Shown here one piece after another: positions 6,207 through 13,218 of a stretch of DNA of 45,880 bases. The translations under genes were made by a program, and so were the position numbers. The notes below the pieces were generated by a model that worked only from the letters and a program-made list of their open reading frames with translations, was not told the origin of the DNA and ran no database searches. Every line of letters starts with the position of its first letter. Position 1 is the stretch's first letter. This DNA comes from Candidatus Omnitrophota bacterium (GTDB taxonomy: Bacteria; Omnitrophota; Gorgyraeia; Pluralincolimonadales; Pluralincolimonadaceae): positions 1 through 45,880 of the forward strand of contig JAQUPL010000010.1 of the NCBI GenBank assembly GCA_028716565.1. The letters are read 5' to 3'.

Positions 6207-6958
6207 ATTACCTTGACCTCTTCAGCGGGATTGGAGGGTTCGCACTTGGAGCATACTGGGCGGGATGGCGATTTGAAAATCACTACTTTTCCGAGGTTGA
6301 ACCATGGTGTGTCAAACTCTATCAACATAGATTCCCTGACGCAATCTCTCTCGGTGATATTTGCCAAATACGAGGATTACCAAAAGGCGATTATATCTTA
6401 TCGGGGGGATTCCCATGTCAGGACATCTCAAGTGCGGGGAAAAAGGTAGGTATTCATGGAACCCGTTCGTCGCTCTGGAAAGAATATGTCAGACTCATTG
6501 GCGAGATACGACCGCGATTCGCAATCATGGAGAACTCGCCAATGCTCCTTAGCGGGGGGCTTGGAGTTATTCTCGGAACATTGGCCGAGATCGGGTATAG
6601 TTCTGAATGGGATTGCATACCGGCGTCGTTCGTCGGCGCACCCCATATTAGGAACCGTATCTGGATTCTTTGCTACCCCAACAACGAAAGCGAATCATCG
6701 AATGCCGAGCATGATGAAACACCCGGGTTGCCGAATGTATACGCCACAAGTGGGAACAGATCATTGGGGGGGTACCTGGCAGGAATTGGGCGGCAGCGGG
6801 AATCCCTACAGGGGAACGATGTTTGGGTCAAGGAAAATTCACCCATCGGAATGGGAATGGATGATGAAATACCCGAAAGGATGGACAGACTGCGCGGACT
6901 CGGCAATTCGATTGTCCCTCAAATCGCAGAGATGATTTTTAGGCAGTTGAGTGGATAG
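6203..6958 (+). CDS. dcm: DNA (cytosine-5) methyltransferase, 251 aa
   Basis: It transfers a methyl group from S-adenosylmethionine to cytosine C5 in DNA. All core motifs are visible: motif I DLFSGIGGFALGA (residues 5-17), motif IV GGFPCQDIS with catalytic Cys72, motif VI as ENS (110-112; usually ENV), motif VIII R-N-R, and motif X GLGNSIVPQIAE near the C-terminus. The target-recognition region is short, so the protein is smaller than many Dcm enzymes. GTG start coupled to the upstream gene. It probably protects phage DNA from restriction. A second frame inside it is also open (6456-6935). Confidence 0.92.
   Translation: MNYLDLFSGIGGFALGAYWAGWRFENHYFSEVEPWCVKLYQHRFPDAISLGDICQIRGLPKGDYILSGGFPCQDISSAGKKVGIHGTRSSLWKEYVRLIGEIRPRFAIMENSPMLLSGGLGVILGTLAEIGYSSEWDCIPASFVGAPHIRNRIWILCYPNNESESSNAEHDETPGLPNVYATSGNRSLGGYLAGIGRQRESLQGNDVWVKENSPIGMGMDDEIPERMDRLRGLGNSIVPQIAEMIFRQLSG
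6456..6935 (+). CDS. Overlapping out-of-frame ORF inside dcm, 159 aa
   Basis: Frame 3 is open from 6213 to 6935 apart from one stop at 6447-6449. From ATG 6456 it reads a 159-residue protein with YDRDSQSWRT, F-S-E-H-WPRSG, NG-I-AY, ATPT and WEWMMKYPKGWTDC. From memory this resembles a family of uncharacterised phage proteins with a similar order (SWRT-Q, WPRSGM, NG, PTPT, WVEWLMGFPxGWT). A weak AGGTAGG lies upstream. Either the gene is genuinely overprinted on dcm or the family is a shadow of Dcm motifs. Confidence 0.45.
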   Translation: MEPVRRSGKNMSDSLARYDRDSQSWRTRQCSLAGGLELFSEHWPRSGIVLNGIAYRRRSSAHPILGTVSGFFATPTTKANHRMPSMMKHPGCRMYTPQVGTDHWGGTWQELGGSGNPYRGTMFGSRKIHPSEWEWMMKYPKGWTDCADSAIRLSLKSQR

Positions 6959-6963
6959 CGGCG

Positions 6964-7017
6964 ATGTTCTGGAAGGCGGCGTACTTTAACCTGCGGGGGG
7001 AGGTGATAGGGCGATGA
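6964..7017 (+). pseudogene. 17-codon relic of the 6045-6206 gene
   Basis: This short frame encodes MFWKAAYF followed by unrelated residues, repeating residues of the small membrane protein upstream of dcm. It includes the right copy (6960-6980) of the 21-base repeat. It lacks the N-terminal membrane segment, so I read it as a remnant left by insertion or duplication; it also supplies the GGGGAGG site for the next gene. Confidence 0.45.
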
Positions 7018-7220
7018 AAGCAGGAACAGTGATTGCGCGTGGCATCGTTACTGCCTTATTTATCATGCTTTATGCGACGATGTTTTGGGCTGGCCCGATA
7101 TTGGTCGGATGGTATTCAGATAAATGGTGGCTTGCGGTTCTCATTTCTCACTGTGTACTGGCGATAATGATCGCGCTTACTGCTGGATTGAATACGCTAT
7201 GGAAGGCAACGAAGTGGTGA
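7014..7220 (+). CDS. Two-helix membrane protein, 68 aa
   Basis: ATG 7014 follows GGGGGAGGTG. Residues 7-33 and 40-60 are strongly hydrophobic with a short WYSDKWW loop, giving a membrane hairpin. The C-terminus is short and basic. It could be a holin-like or envelope protein, but it lies outside the lysis region. Confidence 0.6.
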   Translation: MKAGTVIARGIVTALFIMLYATMFWAGPILVGWYSDKWWLAVLISHCVLAIMIALTAGLNTLWKATKW

Positions 7221-7329
7221 AGGGGAAGAGGCGCATGAAGGGAATAATCCCTTGATACCCTCTCATTACTACGTACTAGCAGCGGAAAGTGAAGTCAAGG
7301 GCTGTTTGATGACAAAAAGGTATCATTTC

Positions 7330-7357
7330 TTGACATTTAGACGCAAATGCGTAAAAA
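7330..7357 (+). promoter_or_regulatory. Candidate promoter with palindromic operator in the spacer
   Basis: TTGACA at 7330-7335 is followed after 16 bases by TAAAAA (7352-7357, 4 of 6 matches to the -10 consensus). The spacer holds ACGCAAATGCGT (7341-7352), a palindrome with 5-bp arms that could be an operator. It lies in the only appreciable gap (7221-7370) of the early small-gene block, which also holds a small AAGGGA/TCCCTT hairpin at 7238-7253 without a T tract. Confidence 0.4.
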
Positions 7358-7370
7358 GAGGAGATAAGCG

Positions 7371-7610
7371 ATGAGTGACGTATTCTGCAAGGACTGCAAA
7401 TATCTGGAAATCTGGCCGTGTAGTGATATAGGTTGCCCACCTGATCGTTGCGGATCGCCAAAGAGAAATCGGACGCCAGTTGTATATGTTGAGAAACACC
7501 CCGTTCATGGGCAGATAAAGTATGGCGGAGAGTATGAGGATATTCTCTGCCGCGACCGCAATCAGGACTTCGCTTGTGATTGGTTTGTCTCGCGGAAGGT
7601 AAAGAAATGA
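7371..7610 (+). CDS. Cys-rich small phage protein, 79 aa
   Basis: ATG 7371 follows AGAGGAGA. The pattern FCKDCKY at the N-terminus, CGSP in the middle, and CRDRN...CDWF at the C-terminus resembles a common family of small phage proteins with a four-cysteine metal site. First gene behind the candidate promoter at 7330. Confidence 0.7.
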   Translation: MSDVFCKDCKYLEIWPCSDIGCPPDRCGSPKRNRTPVVYVEKHPVHGQIKYGGEYEDILCRDRNQDFACDWFVSRKVKK

Positions 7611-7813
7611 GATGTCCATCGTGTAATGGCGACGGAGGTGAATATGAGGCCGTATTATGGAAAGGCCTAGGTGGTGGGCCATGGGAGCGATGCGACTTTT
7701 GTAATGGAGAAGGGAAAGTAAATCCGTGGTTGTGGTTCAAGTGGTGGTGGTGGGTATGGTTGGGGCATATAAACTTAAGGATAGCAATAATGCGGAGGGA
7801 AGTGAAGAAATGA
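7607..7813 (+). CDS. DnaJ-type zinc-finger protein with tryptophan-rich tail, 68 aa
   Basis: ATGA-coupled start at 7607. Two CxxCxGxG repeats are visible: CPSCNGDGG at residue 3 and CDFCNGEGK at residue 29, the signature of one DnaJ-like zinc site. The C-terminal part is unusual, with a run of tryptophans (FKWWWWVW) that may be a membrane-interfacial or anchoring segment. Confidence 0.65.
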   Translation: MRCPSCNGDGGEYEAVLWKGLGGGPWERCDFCNGEGKVNPWLWFKWWWWVWLGHINLRIAIMRREVKK

Positions 7814-8040
7814 GGAATACAATTGATCCATTGATTGCGGCTCATTATGCATTCAGGATTCATATAAAGGTCGATTATCCTCTCGACAGTAAACATGAGA
7901 CAGCAGAGATATATCATTATTTTGTATCCGATTATGGAACAGTTGCGGATGAATATGCCGTCATTCAATTCTTACCAGATATAGCCAAAGATTTAGCAAA
8001 ACAGTTGGCGGCATTCATGAGAAAGGGTAGGAAGCAATGA
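7810..8040 (+). CDS. Hypothetical protein, 76 aa
   Basis: ATGA-coupled start. It looks like a small alpha/beta protein: a beta strand (FRIHIKVDY), an acidic middle, and a C-terminal helix (IAKDLAKQLAAFMRK). It is more AT-rich than its downstream neighbours. Family not recognised. Confidence 0.6.
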   Translation: MRNTIDPLIAAHYAFRIHIKVDYPLDSKHETAEIYHYFVSDYGTVADEYAVIQFLPDIAKDLAKQLAAFMRKGRKQ

Positions 8041-8366
8041 TTCGCCTACTTTCTGATGGCATCTTGGTTGGCTATGGCAATATCGCCTTCTGGCTCGTAG
8101 TGCCGTTCTGCGGGGCGCTGCTGGCTCACTTCGTCTGGTACACGATGATGGCGTTCATCGAGTGGCGCAAGCCAGAGATGGCGAAGCTGAAGGCGGCGAG
8201 GGCCGAGGACAGGCACGCCATCCTCACGCTGAAAGCGGAACTCTGCGACATCTACAAGGAGATGGTAGCCCTCCAGAAGTCCGAGGCGAAGCTGCGGATG
8301 GTGGCGGAGATGACGCGGAGCGCGAACAGGAACGTGAACGCGCAGGTAACGGAGGCGCTGAAGTGA
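8037..8366 (+). CDS. Membrane-anchored coiled-coil protein, 109 aa
   Basis: ATGA-coupled start. Residues 15-42 form a long hydrophobic segment. Residues 50-105 are a charged helix with heptad spacing, giving an N-terminally anchored coiled coil. That architecture resembles Rz-type spanins, but it is remote from the endolysin and no overlapping outer-membrane partner is visible, so I leave the function open. Confidence 0.6.
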   Translation: MIRLLSDGILVGYGNIAFWLVVPFCGALLAHFVWYTMMAFIEWRKPEMAKLKAARAEDRHAILTLKAELCDIYKEMVALQKSEAKLRMVAEMTRSANRNVNAQVTEALK

Positions 8367-8530
8367 CGAAGGCAGAATCGCAGGAGCTCGCGATGATGTT
8401 GACTATCCTCGGCGACGCTATGGGGTGCCAAAACAAGAAGGTCTACAGCCTCGCGAGTACCAGGATGGCCGAGGCGGCGAAGCGGATACGCAAGATGCTC
8501 GGCGTGCTGGGGGAGGATGAGAAGGCTTGA
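8363..8530 (+). CDS. Small helical protein, 55 aa
   Basis: GTG start overlapping the previous stop. The whole protein is helical (ELAMMLTILGDAMGCQ, then MAEAAKRIRKMLG). It is the last gene of the small-gene block before terS. Function unknown. Confidence 0.55.
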   Translation: MTKAESQELAMMLTILGDAMGCQNKKVYSLASTRMAEAAKRIRKMLGVLGEDEKA

Positions 8531-8565
8531 ATCCTTGCCTCATAACGGATTAGGTTAGCGGTGCT

Positions 8566-8988
8566 ATGGCGAAGAAGAAAGCAAAGCGGAAAGTGGGTCA
8601 TCCAGTAACACGGTGGACGCCGACCGCGAGAGAAAACCTGCTCGACGCGTTACTGAAATATATCGACGCGAATGACATTCCTATTCTCACAGAGTTTGCT
8701 TTCTTGAACCGCGTGCATCGCTCACAACTATATGAGTTAGAGGAGTTGTCCGACGCTATAAAATTGTGTATCGAGAAAAAGGAAGCCGGGCTGGAACGGC
8801 TCATGCTGTCGGGGAAGCCTAATACCACCACGGGTTGTATCTTCTCTTTGAAGCAACTTGGCTGGAAAGACACGCAATCAATTGAGCATACCGGTGCTGT
8901 CGATCCTGTGCAGGAGATGACCTACGAACAGCGGCAGGCGTACATCGACGCGCTTGTCAAGAAACGAAATGGCTCTAACGGTAGCTGA
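8566..8988 (+). CDS. terS: Terminase small subunit, 140 aa
   Basis: It should recognise phage DNA and recruit the large terminase for packaging. The basic N-terminus (AKKKAKRK) precedes a helical DNA-binding region (ENLLDALLKYIDANDIP to FAFLNRVHRSQLYEL), then IEKKEAGLERLML and FSLKQLGWKD, a pattern typical of DNA-packaging proteins of the gp3 kind. It sits directly upstream of terL and overlaps it by 20 bases. Length is typical. Confidence 0.85.
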   Translation: MAKKKAKRKVGHPVTRWTPTARENLLDALLKYIDANDIPILTEFAFLNRVHRSQLYELEELSDAIKLCIEKKEAGLERLMLSGKPNTTTGCIFSLKQLGWKDTQSIEHTGAVDPVQEMTYEQRQAYIDALVKKRNGSNGS

Positions 8989-10309
8989 GGAACGCGGCCT
9001 CATACGGGCAGCGCTACAGCAGGAACGGGAGCGGGTGGCTCCGAAGCTGGAGGCGTTCCGCAGGCAGTCAAGGATCAAGGTGTGCTACGGTGGGCGCGGG
9101 GCTGGGGCGAAGTCCTGGTCCATCGCTTCTCTACTCTGCCAGCGGGCACAACGAGAAAAGATACGGGTACTCTGCACACGGGAGATACAGCTATCGCTTG
9201 AAGAGTCAGTGTATCGGTTGGTACAGCAGACGGTAGAGCGGCTACGATACGAGGGCTGGACGCCGACGAAGGAATACATCAAGTCGCCACGGGGCTCTAT
9301 GTTCTACTTCCGTGGGTTGAAGGATATGCGGGCTTCCTTGGCGATCAAGGGGCTGGAAGATATCGACGTGTGCTGGGTAGAGGAGGCGTCGGCGGTAAGC
9401 AACGATTCGCTGGACATGCTGTTCCCCACCATCCGCAAAGCGAAGAGCGAACTATGGTTCTCATTCAACCGCGAGGAGGAAGCGGACCCGGTATACGAGC
9501 GGCTTGTGCGCCATGCTCGTGACGATTCGGTGGTGGTATGGCTGGACCCCGGGGAGAAGGACAATCCATGGTGGACGGGCGAGCTGCAGAAGGAGATGGA
9601 GGAGGACTACAAGCGCGACCCGGACCAGGCCGAGCATATCTGGGGCGGGCAGCCACGGGCGCAGGGGCAGAATGCTGTTATGTCGAGGACCTCGATACGT
9701 GGCGCTATGGATAGGGATATTGAGGCTGAGGGGGCCATCGAGATAGGAGTAGACGTGGCTCGGTTCGGGGACGACTTGACGGTGATGTACAAGCGGCACG
9801 GGTTGAAGACGATAGACAAGCGGGAGTTTTCAGGGCAGGATACTCAGCAGACAGCGATGGAGGCTTGGGACTTGGCCGGGCATGACGCATCGGTGGTAGT
9901 CAAGGTTGATGATGACGGGGTGGGCGGTGGTGTCACCGATAGGCTACGCGAGCTTGGGGCGCAGGTGCTGCCGATCAACTTCGGCGGCGCATCGCAGGAT
10001 AAAGACTCGTACACCTCGGCGGGCGACGAAATGTGGTTCACCTTTCCTATCGACGAAGCGGATATACCGAACGATCCGATACTCATGCAAGAACTCGCGG
10101 GGCGGAAGTATGACTACGATGTCAAGGGCAGGCGCAAGATCGAGCCGAAGAAGGATTTCAAGAAACGCATCGGGAGATCGCCGGACAGGGCTGACGCGCT
10201 GCTCCTTACCTACTACAACCGGCATCCGATAACGGGATTGTATGATTACCTGCGTCAGCAGAATATGCTCGAGCCAAAGAAGAGGGAGACGATCTATGAC
10301 AGACGTTGA
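8969..10309 (+). CDS. terL: Terminase large subunit, 446 aa
   Basis: ATP-driven packaging motor and headful or site-specific nuclease. Walker A is GGRGAGAKS (residues 41-49), Walker B is DVCWVEEA (about 133-140). The nuclease half shows VDVARFGDD (251-259), KVDDDGVGGG (312-321) and a late PDRADAL. This matches the Terminase_3 (PBSX/SPP1-like) architecture. I use ATG 8969; an earlier start at 8954 would add five residues inside terS. The portal gene is unusually far away (24668). Confidence 0.93.
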   Translation: MALTVAEERGLIRAALQQERERVAPKLEAFRRQSRIKVCYGGRGAGAKSWSIASLLCQRAQREKIRVLCTREIQLSLEESVYRLVQQTVERLRYEGWTPTKEYIKSPRGSMFYFRGLKDMRASLAIKGLEDIDVCWVEEASAVSNDSLDMLFPTIRKAKSELWFSFNREEEADPVYERLVRHARDDSVVVWLDPGEKDNPWWTGELQKEMEEDYKRDPDQAEHIWGGQPRAQGQNAVMSRTSIRGAMDRDIEAEGAIEIGVDVARFGDDLTVMYKRHGLKTIDKREFSGQDTQQTAMEAWDLAGHDASVVVKVDDDGVGGGVTDRLRELGAQVLPINFGGASQDKDSYTSAGDEMWFTFPIDEADIPNDPILMQELAGRKYDYDVKGRRKIEPKKDFKKRIGRSPDRADALLLTYYNRHPITGLYDYLRQQNMLEPKKRETIYDRR

Positions 10310-10472
10310 GAAGCTTCGCCGCGATCTCGATGAGTATAAGGCTATGCTCTTCTCCATGCGCAACAAGGTGGACGCGCTGGAGCGGCATGTGCGGGACGTG
10401 GACTCTCACTGCATGGAGCTACAGGGGCGGTGCGCCACGCTGACGGGGCGGATAGAGAGGATGATCCGATGA
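10296..10472 (+). CDS. Coiled-coil protein, 58 aa
   Basis: ATG 10296 lies inside the end of terL with GAGGGAGA upstream. Nearly the whole protein is one amphipathic helix (KLRRDLDEYKAMLFSMRNKV and on), predicted as a coiled coil. Position after terL suggests a small structural or assembly role, unproven. Confidence 0.6.
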   Translation: MTDVEKLRRDLDEYKAMLFSMRNKVDALERHVRDVDSHCMELQGRCATLTGRIERMIR

Positions 10473-10759
10473 AGACGGTAGTGGGCGGGCTGAAGTGCGA
10501 CATGAACAGGATCGAGGCCGCGATACCTACGCTGAAGAGCATCGAGGTGGACCGGCTGGACGTGGGGCCGCAGTATCCACAAGGGGCGTACGGGTTCAGG
10601 GCTTTCTTCACTGACATGATCGGGTGCATCGACGTGCCGCATTTGATAGACGGGTTGATGATCGACAAGGCAGGGGAGGCCGGGCCGCAGGTGCTTGCGG
10701 ACGAGATAATCGCGATCATCAAGCGGTGGCTTGAATCTGAGAAGGCGAAGCACCAATAA
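10469..10759 (+). CDS. Hypothetical protein, 96 aa
   Basis: ATG 10469 overlaps the previous stop. The protein is mixed alpha/beta with a terminal helix (LADEIIAIIKRWLESEK). There are no obvious catalytic motifs. Function unknown. Confidence 0.65.
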   Translation: MKTVVGGLKCDMNRIEAAIPTLKSIEVDRLDVGPQYPQGAYGFRAFFTDMIGCIDVPHLIDGLMIDKAGEAGPQVLADEIIAIIKRWLESEKAKHQ

Positions 10760-10801
10760 TGGCGTTGTCCGCTTCAAGGATTTTCTGCGAGGAGGTGCTG
10801 G

Positions 10802-10981
10802 ATGAGCGATGTTTGGAAGGCGAGGATTTTCTACATCCTGACGATCCTGTTCGGAGGGTTCGGCCTGGTGTGGACGTTCTTCGCGGAGCCGGCGTGGTAC
10901 GTGCAGGGGGGAGCGCTCGTGTGCATGGTGGCGAGCGCGGTGCTGGGGTACACGTACACGGCGCCTAAGCCGCCGGCGTAA
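10802..10981 (+). CDS. Two-helix membrane protein, 59 aa (holin-like)
   Basis: ATG 10802 follows GCGAGGAGG at about 10789. Residues 8-28 and 34-52 are hydrophobic, separated by AEPAW, with a Pro-rich tail. The hairpin shape suits a small holin, but the endolysin is 27 kb away. The competing ORF at 10759-10968 in another frame is Arg/His-rich, without features, and is rejected. Confidence 0.6.
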   Translation: MSDVWKARIFYILTILFGGFGLVWTFFAEPAWYVQGGALVCMVASAVLGYTYTAPKPPA

Positions 10982-10988
10982 CGCCTTC

Positions 10989-11020
10989 GGGGCGGCATAC
11001 ACGAGCAGTCGCGCCGCCCC
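10989..11020. other. Intergenic stem-loop
   Basis: GGGGCGGC (10989-10996) and GCCGCCCC (11013-11020) form a perfect 8-bp stem with a 16-base loop between two genes. No T tract follows, so I do not call a terminator; an mRNA-stabilising or protein-binding hairpin is possible. Confidence 0.55.
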
Positions 11021-11038
11021 ACCTTCAAGGAGCAGGAC

Positions 11039-11233
11039 ATGACGAAAGTCGAGGCTCTCGCCTTTCTCAACTCACTTGTGGCGCAGCCGGTGAACATGAT
11101 CACGCTGGACCCGGTGAGGTGGGAGGCGTTCAAGGCGCTGGTGGTGCCGATCTTGACGGACCCTACGCTGGACCCGAAGTACCGGACGGCGCTGGAAGCG
11201 GTGAACAGCGTTGTCGATTCTGCGCTTGGTTGA
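11039..11233 (+). CDS. Small helical protein, 64 aa
   Basis: ATG 11039 follows AAGGAGCAGG. All-helical small protein (VEALAFLNSLVAQP, then WEAFKALVVPILTDP, then YRTALEAVNSVVDSAL). It probably belongs with the structural genes that follow. Family not recognised. Confidence 0.6.
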   Translation: MTKVEALAFLNSLVAQPVNMITLDPVRWEAFKALVVPILTDPTLDPKYRTALEAVNSVVDSALG

Positions 11234-11245
11234 GGAGAGTGTTCT

Positions 11246-12469
11246 GTGGCGACCATAGCAGCAGCATCACTATCGGCAGCAGACATCCAGACGGCAATTA
11301 ATGCAGCGAGCGCCGGTGACACGGTAACACTACCCGCCGGAAGCGTTTCGTGGGCTGATGCCGGACCTTGCGTAAGTGTTACGAAAGCCATCACGATAAC
11401 TGGTGCGGGACAGGGTGTGACGAACATCGAACTGAACCTCACCGCGACATGGGCGCACTGTGGGTTCTATGTGGAGTCGTTCAGTACCGGGCTTTGCGAA
11501 ATCAGCGGAATCACGTTCACGGGCCAAACCTATTATCCCGCTGCAATCTATTGCGATGATGCACGGCAAATACGCATTCATCACATTACGTTCAACGATC
11601 TGGGCGGCTACTGTATCAGCGTCAGGGAACGGACATATGGTCTGATCGATCATTGTACATGGACCGGCGACTTCAATACTGGCGTCGTGGCGAATGCCAT
11701 CACACTGGAAAACAAGTGGTATCAGGCGACGCCCATAGCCACGGCAACGGGTGTTCTTTACATAGAGGATTGCGATTTCACAGGGGCAGATTTCACTGAT
11801 GGGTATATGGATTCTTATCAGGGCGTTTGTTGGGTTTTCCGTCATAACACGGCCAAGGGAACGGATGATGGAAATAATGAAATGGGCTGCCATGGATGCG
11901 ATTCGGTAGAAGACAAACGCTCATCCAGATGGATGGAAGTATATGATAATACATTCAGCTATGATGGAACTGGTAGTGGCAGTTCTTGGCGTGCGGTGTG
12001 TTGTCGTGGTGGCTCTGGCGTTGTGCATGATAATACGTTCGATGCGAAATGGGGACAAAGAATACAGTTGGTCGCCGCGAGGGCTTGTTATGACTATACG
12101 TGGTGCGGGTTGATAGCTGCTGACAATCCTTTAGATAATGTGGACGGTGGAAGCGATACGGAGGGCTGGCCCGGCCGCGATCAGATCGGTAGGGGGATCG
12201 ACAATATAGACTGGTCTACATTCCCTACGGGTACTGCTTCGACGCAGGCATCGGAACCATTCTATCAGTGGAATAATACGGTAGATGCAGTTGCGATAGA
12301 TGCGCAGATCAATGATTCATATGGAGATTGTGAGCGACAGGATTATATGATTGTTGAAGGAAGAGACTATCACGATCAAACACAGATGCCGGGATATTCG
12401 GAACTGATCTATCCGCATCCCTTGCGGGGAGAAACAGCCGCGACGCCGTGGGTGATGATATATGGGTGA
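11246..12469 (+). CDS. Right-handed beta-helix protein, 407 aa
   Basis: GTG start after GAGGAGAG. The N-terminus (SAADIQTAINAASAGDTVTLPAGS) is the classic opening of pectate-lyase-like beta-helix proteins. It is followed by repeated rung-like strands (ITITGAGQGVTNIEL, IRIHHITFNDLGGYCISV, YIEDCDF). Such proteins are often tailspikes, fibres or glycan-binding decorations. Its place between terL and portal is unusual for a tailspike; it could decorate the head or tail tip. No signal peptide. Confidence 0.75.
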   Translation: MATIAAASLSAADIQTAINAASAGDTVTLPAGSVSWADAGPCVSVTKAITITGAGQGVTNIELNLTATWAHCGFYVESFSTGLCEISGITFTGQTYYPAAIYCDDARQIRIHHITFNDLGGYCISVRERTYGLIDHCTWTGDFNTGVVANAITLENKWYQATPIATATGVLYIEDCDFTGADFTDGYMDSYQGVCWVFRHNTAKGTDDGNNEMGCHGCDSVEDKRSSRWMEVYDNTFSYDGTGSGSSWRAVCCRGGSGVVHDNTFDAKWGQRIQLVAARACYDYTWCGLIAADNPLDNVDGGSDTEGWPGRDQIGRGIDNIDWSTFPTGTASTQASEPFYQWNNTVDAVAIDAQINDSYGDCERQDYMIVEGRDYHDQTQMPGYSELIYPHPLRGETAATPWVMIYG

Positions 12470-12472
12470 GCT

Positions 12473-13174
12473 ATGGCGATAGTCTACAAAGCGCAACTAG
12501 TTGATTCAGAATACACGGCAGCGATTACCAGCACTGATAACTGGAACGTGGCCGTCGGAGATTTGCTTGTTGTCTTTGCCTGCTCCAACGATTCAGCCGT
12601 CACGATCAATGCCATAGCAGATTCAGCAGGGAATACTTACACGCTTCTCACCGAACTCGACTCGAATAACTCGGTCATGCGGGTGGGATGGTGCATTGCC
12701 ACGAATGCCGGTGCCACTACAACGATAACCGTTACGGGGAGTGCTGCCGCCACATTGTCGATATGGGCCGTATCATTCACACCAGATGCCGGTGACACGG
12801 TGACGCGAGAGTTTACCGCAACAGGTAGCGGGGCATGGGATGCAAGCCCATGGGCGACTGGCGCTGATAGTACGACGGGGGATGATGAGGCTGTAGTCGC
12901 TTGCTTCATGACAGGCAGCGGTGACCGGACATTCTCAAGTCAGGTAATAGGTGGAACGGCCGCTACAGTATTGACAGCAGCGAATGGTGGAGGGACGTAT
13001 TTCTATCGCATTCTGACGGGTGCTGCGGAAGACATAATCGCTCAAACGAATGTCAGTGGCGCAGCCGCATTCGCCGCACATTTATTGGCATTCAAGTCGA
13101 CCGGGGGAGAGCCAGCCGGCTCCATCGTCCCGCAGGCGATGATGCATTATATGCGCAAGAAGGCGGGTGGTTGA
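12473..13174 (+). CDS. Beta-sandwich structural protein, 233 aa
   Basis: The protein starts 3 bases after the beta-helix gene. It is rich in Ser, Thr, Gly and Ala with alternating short strands and no charged helices until a basic tail (MMHYMRKKAGG). This profile matches lectin-like or immunoglobulin-like phage accessory structural proteins. The exact role is unknown. Confidence 0.6.
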   Translation: MAIVYKAQLVDSEYTAAITSTDNWNVAVGDLLVVFACSNDSAVTINAIADSAGNTYTLLTELDSNNSVMRVGWCIATNAGATTTITVTGSAAATLSIWAVSFTPDAGDTVTREFTATGSGAWDASPWATGADSTTGDDEAVVACFMTGSGDRTFSSQVIGGTAATVLTAANGGGTYFYRILTGAAEDIIAQTNVSGAAAFAAHLLAFKSTGGEPAGSIVPQAMMHYMRKKAGG

Positions 13175-13199
13175 ATCTGTTTAGGGTAGGGGTGATACT
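13171..13199 (+). repeat. Intergenic repeat element, copy 1 (copy 2 at 27240-27269)
   Basis: TTGAATCTGTTT (13171-13182) followed 8 bases later by GGTGATACT (13191-13199). The same two blocks occur with a 9-base gap at 27240-27269, upstream of the scaffold gene. The first four bases overlap the stop of the preceding gene. It may be a promoter-like or protein-binding site for structural genes. Confidence 0.6.
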
Positions 13200-13218
13200 G
13201 TAGCCGGAGGGCCGAGGG

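Noticed and set aside
7276-7968. 230-codon minus-strand ORF
   Set aside because: It covers three + strand genes with good starts and zinc-finger motifs; its product is low-complexity and unrecognisable.
10759-10968. 69-codon ORF after the 10469 gene
   Set aside because: The overlapping ORF 10802-10981 has a better ribosome binding site and encodes a clear two-helix membrane protein.
10989-11020. Rho-independent terminator after the 10802 gene
   Set aside because: The hairpin is strong but no T tract follows and downstream genes have no separate promoter that I can see.
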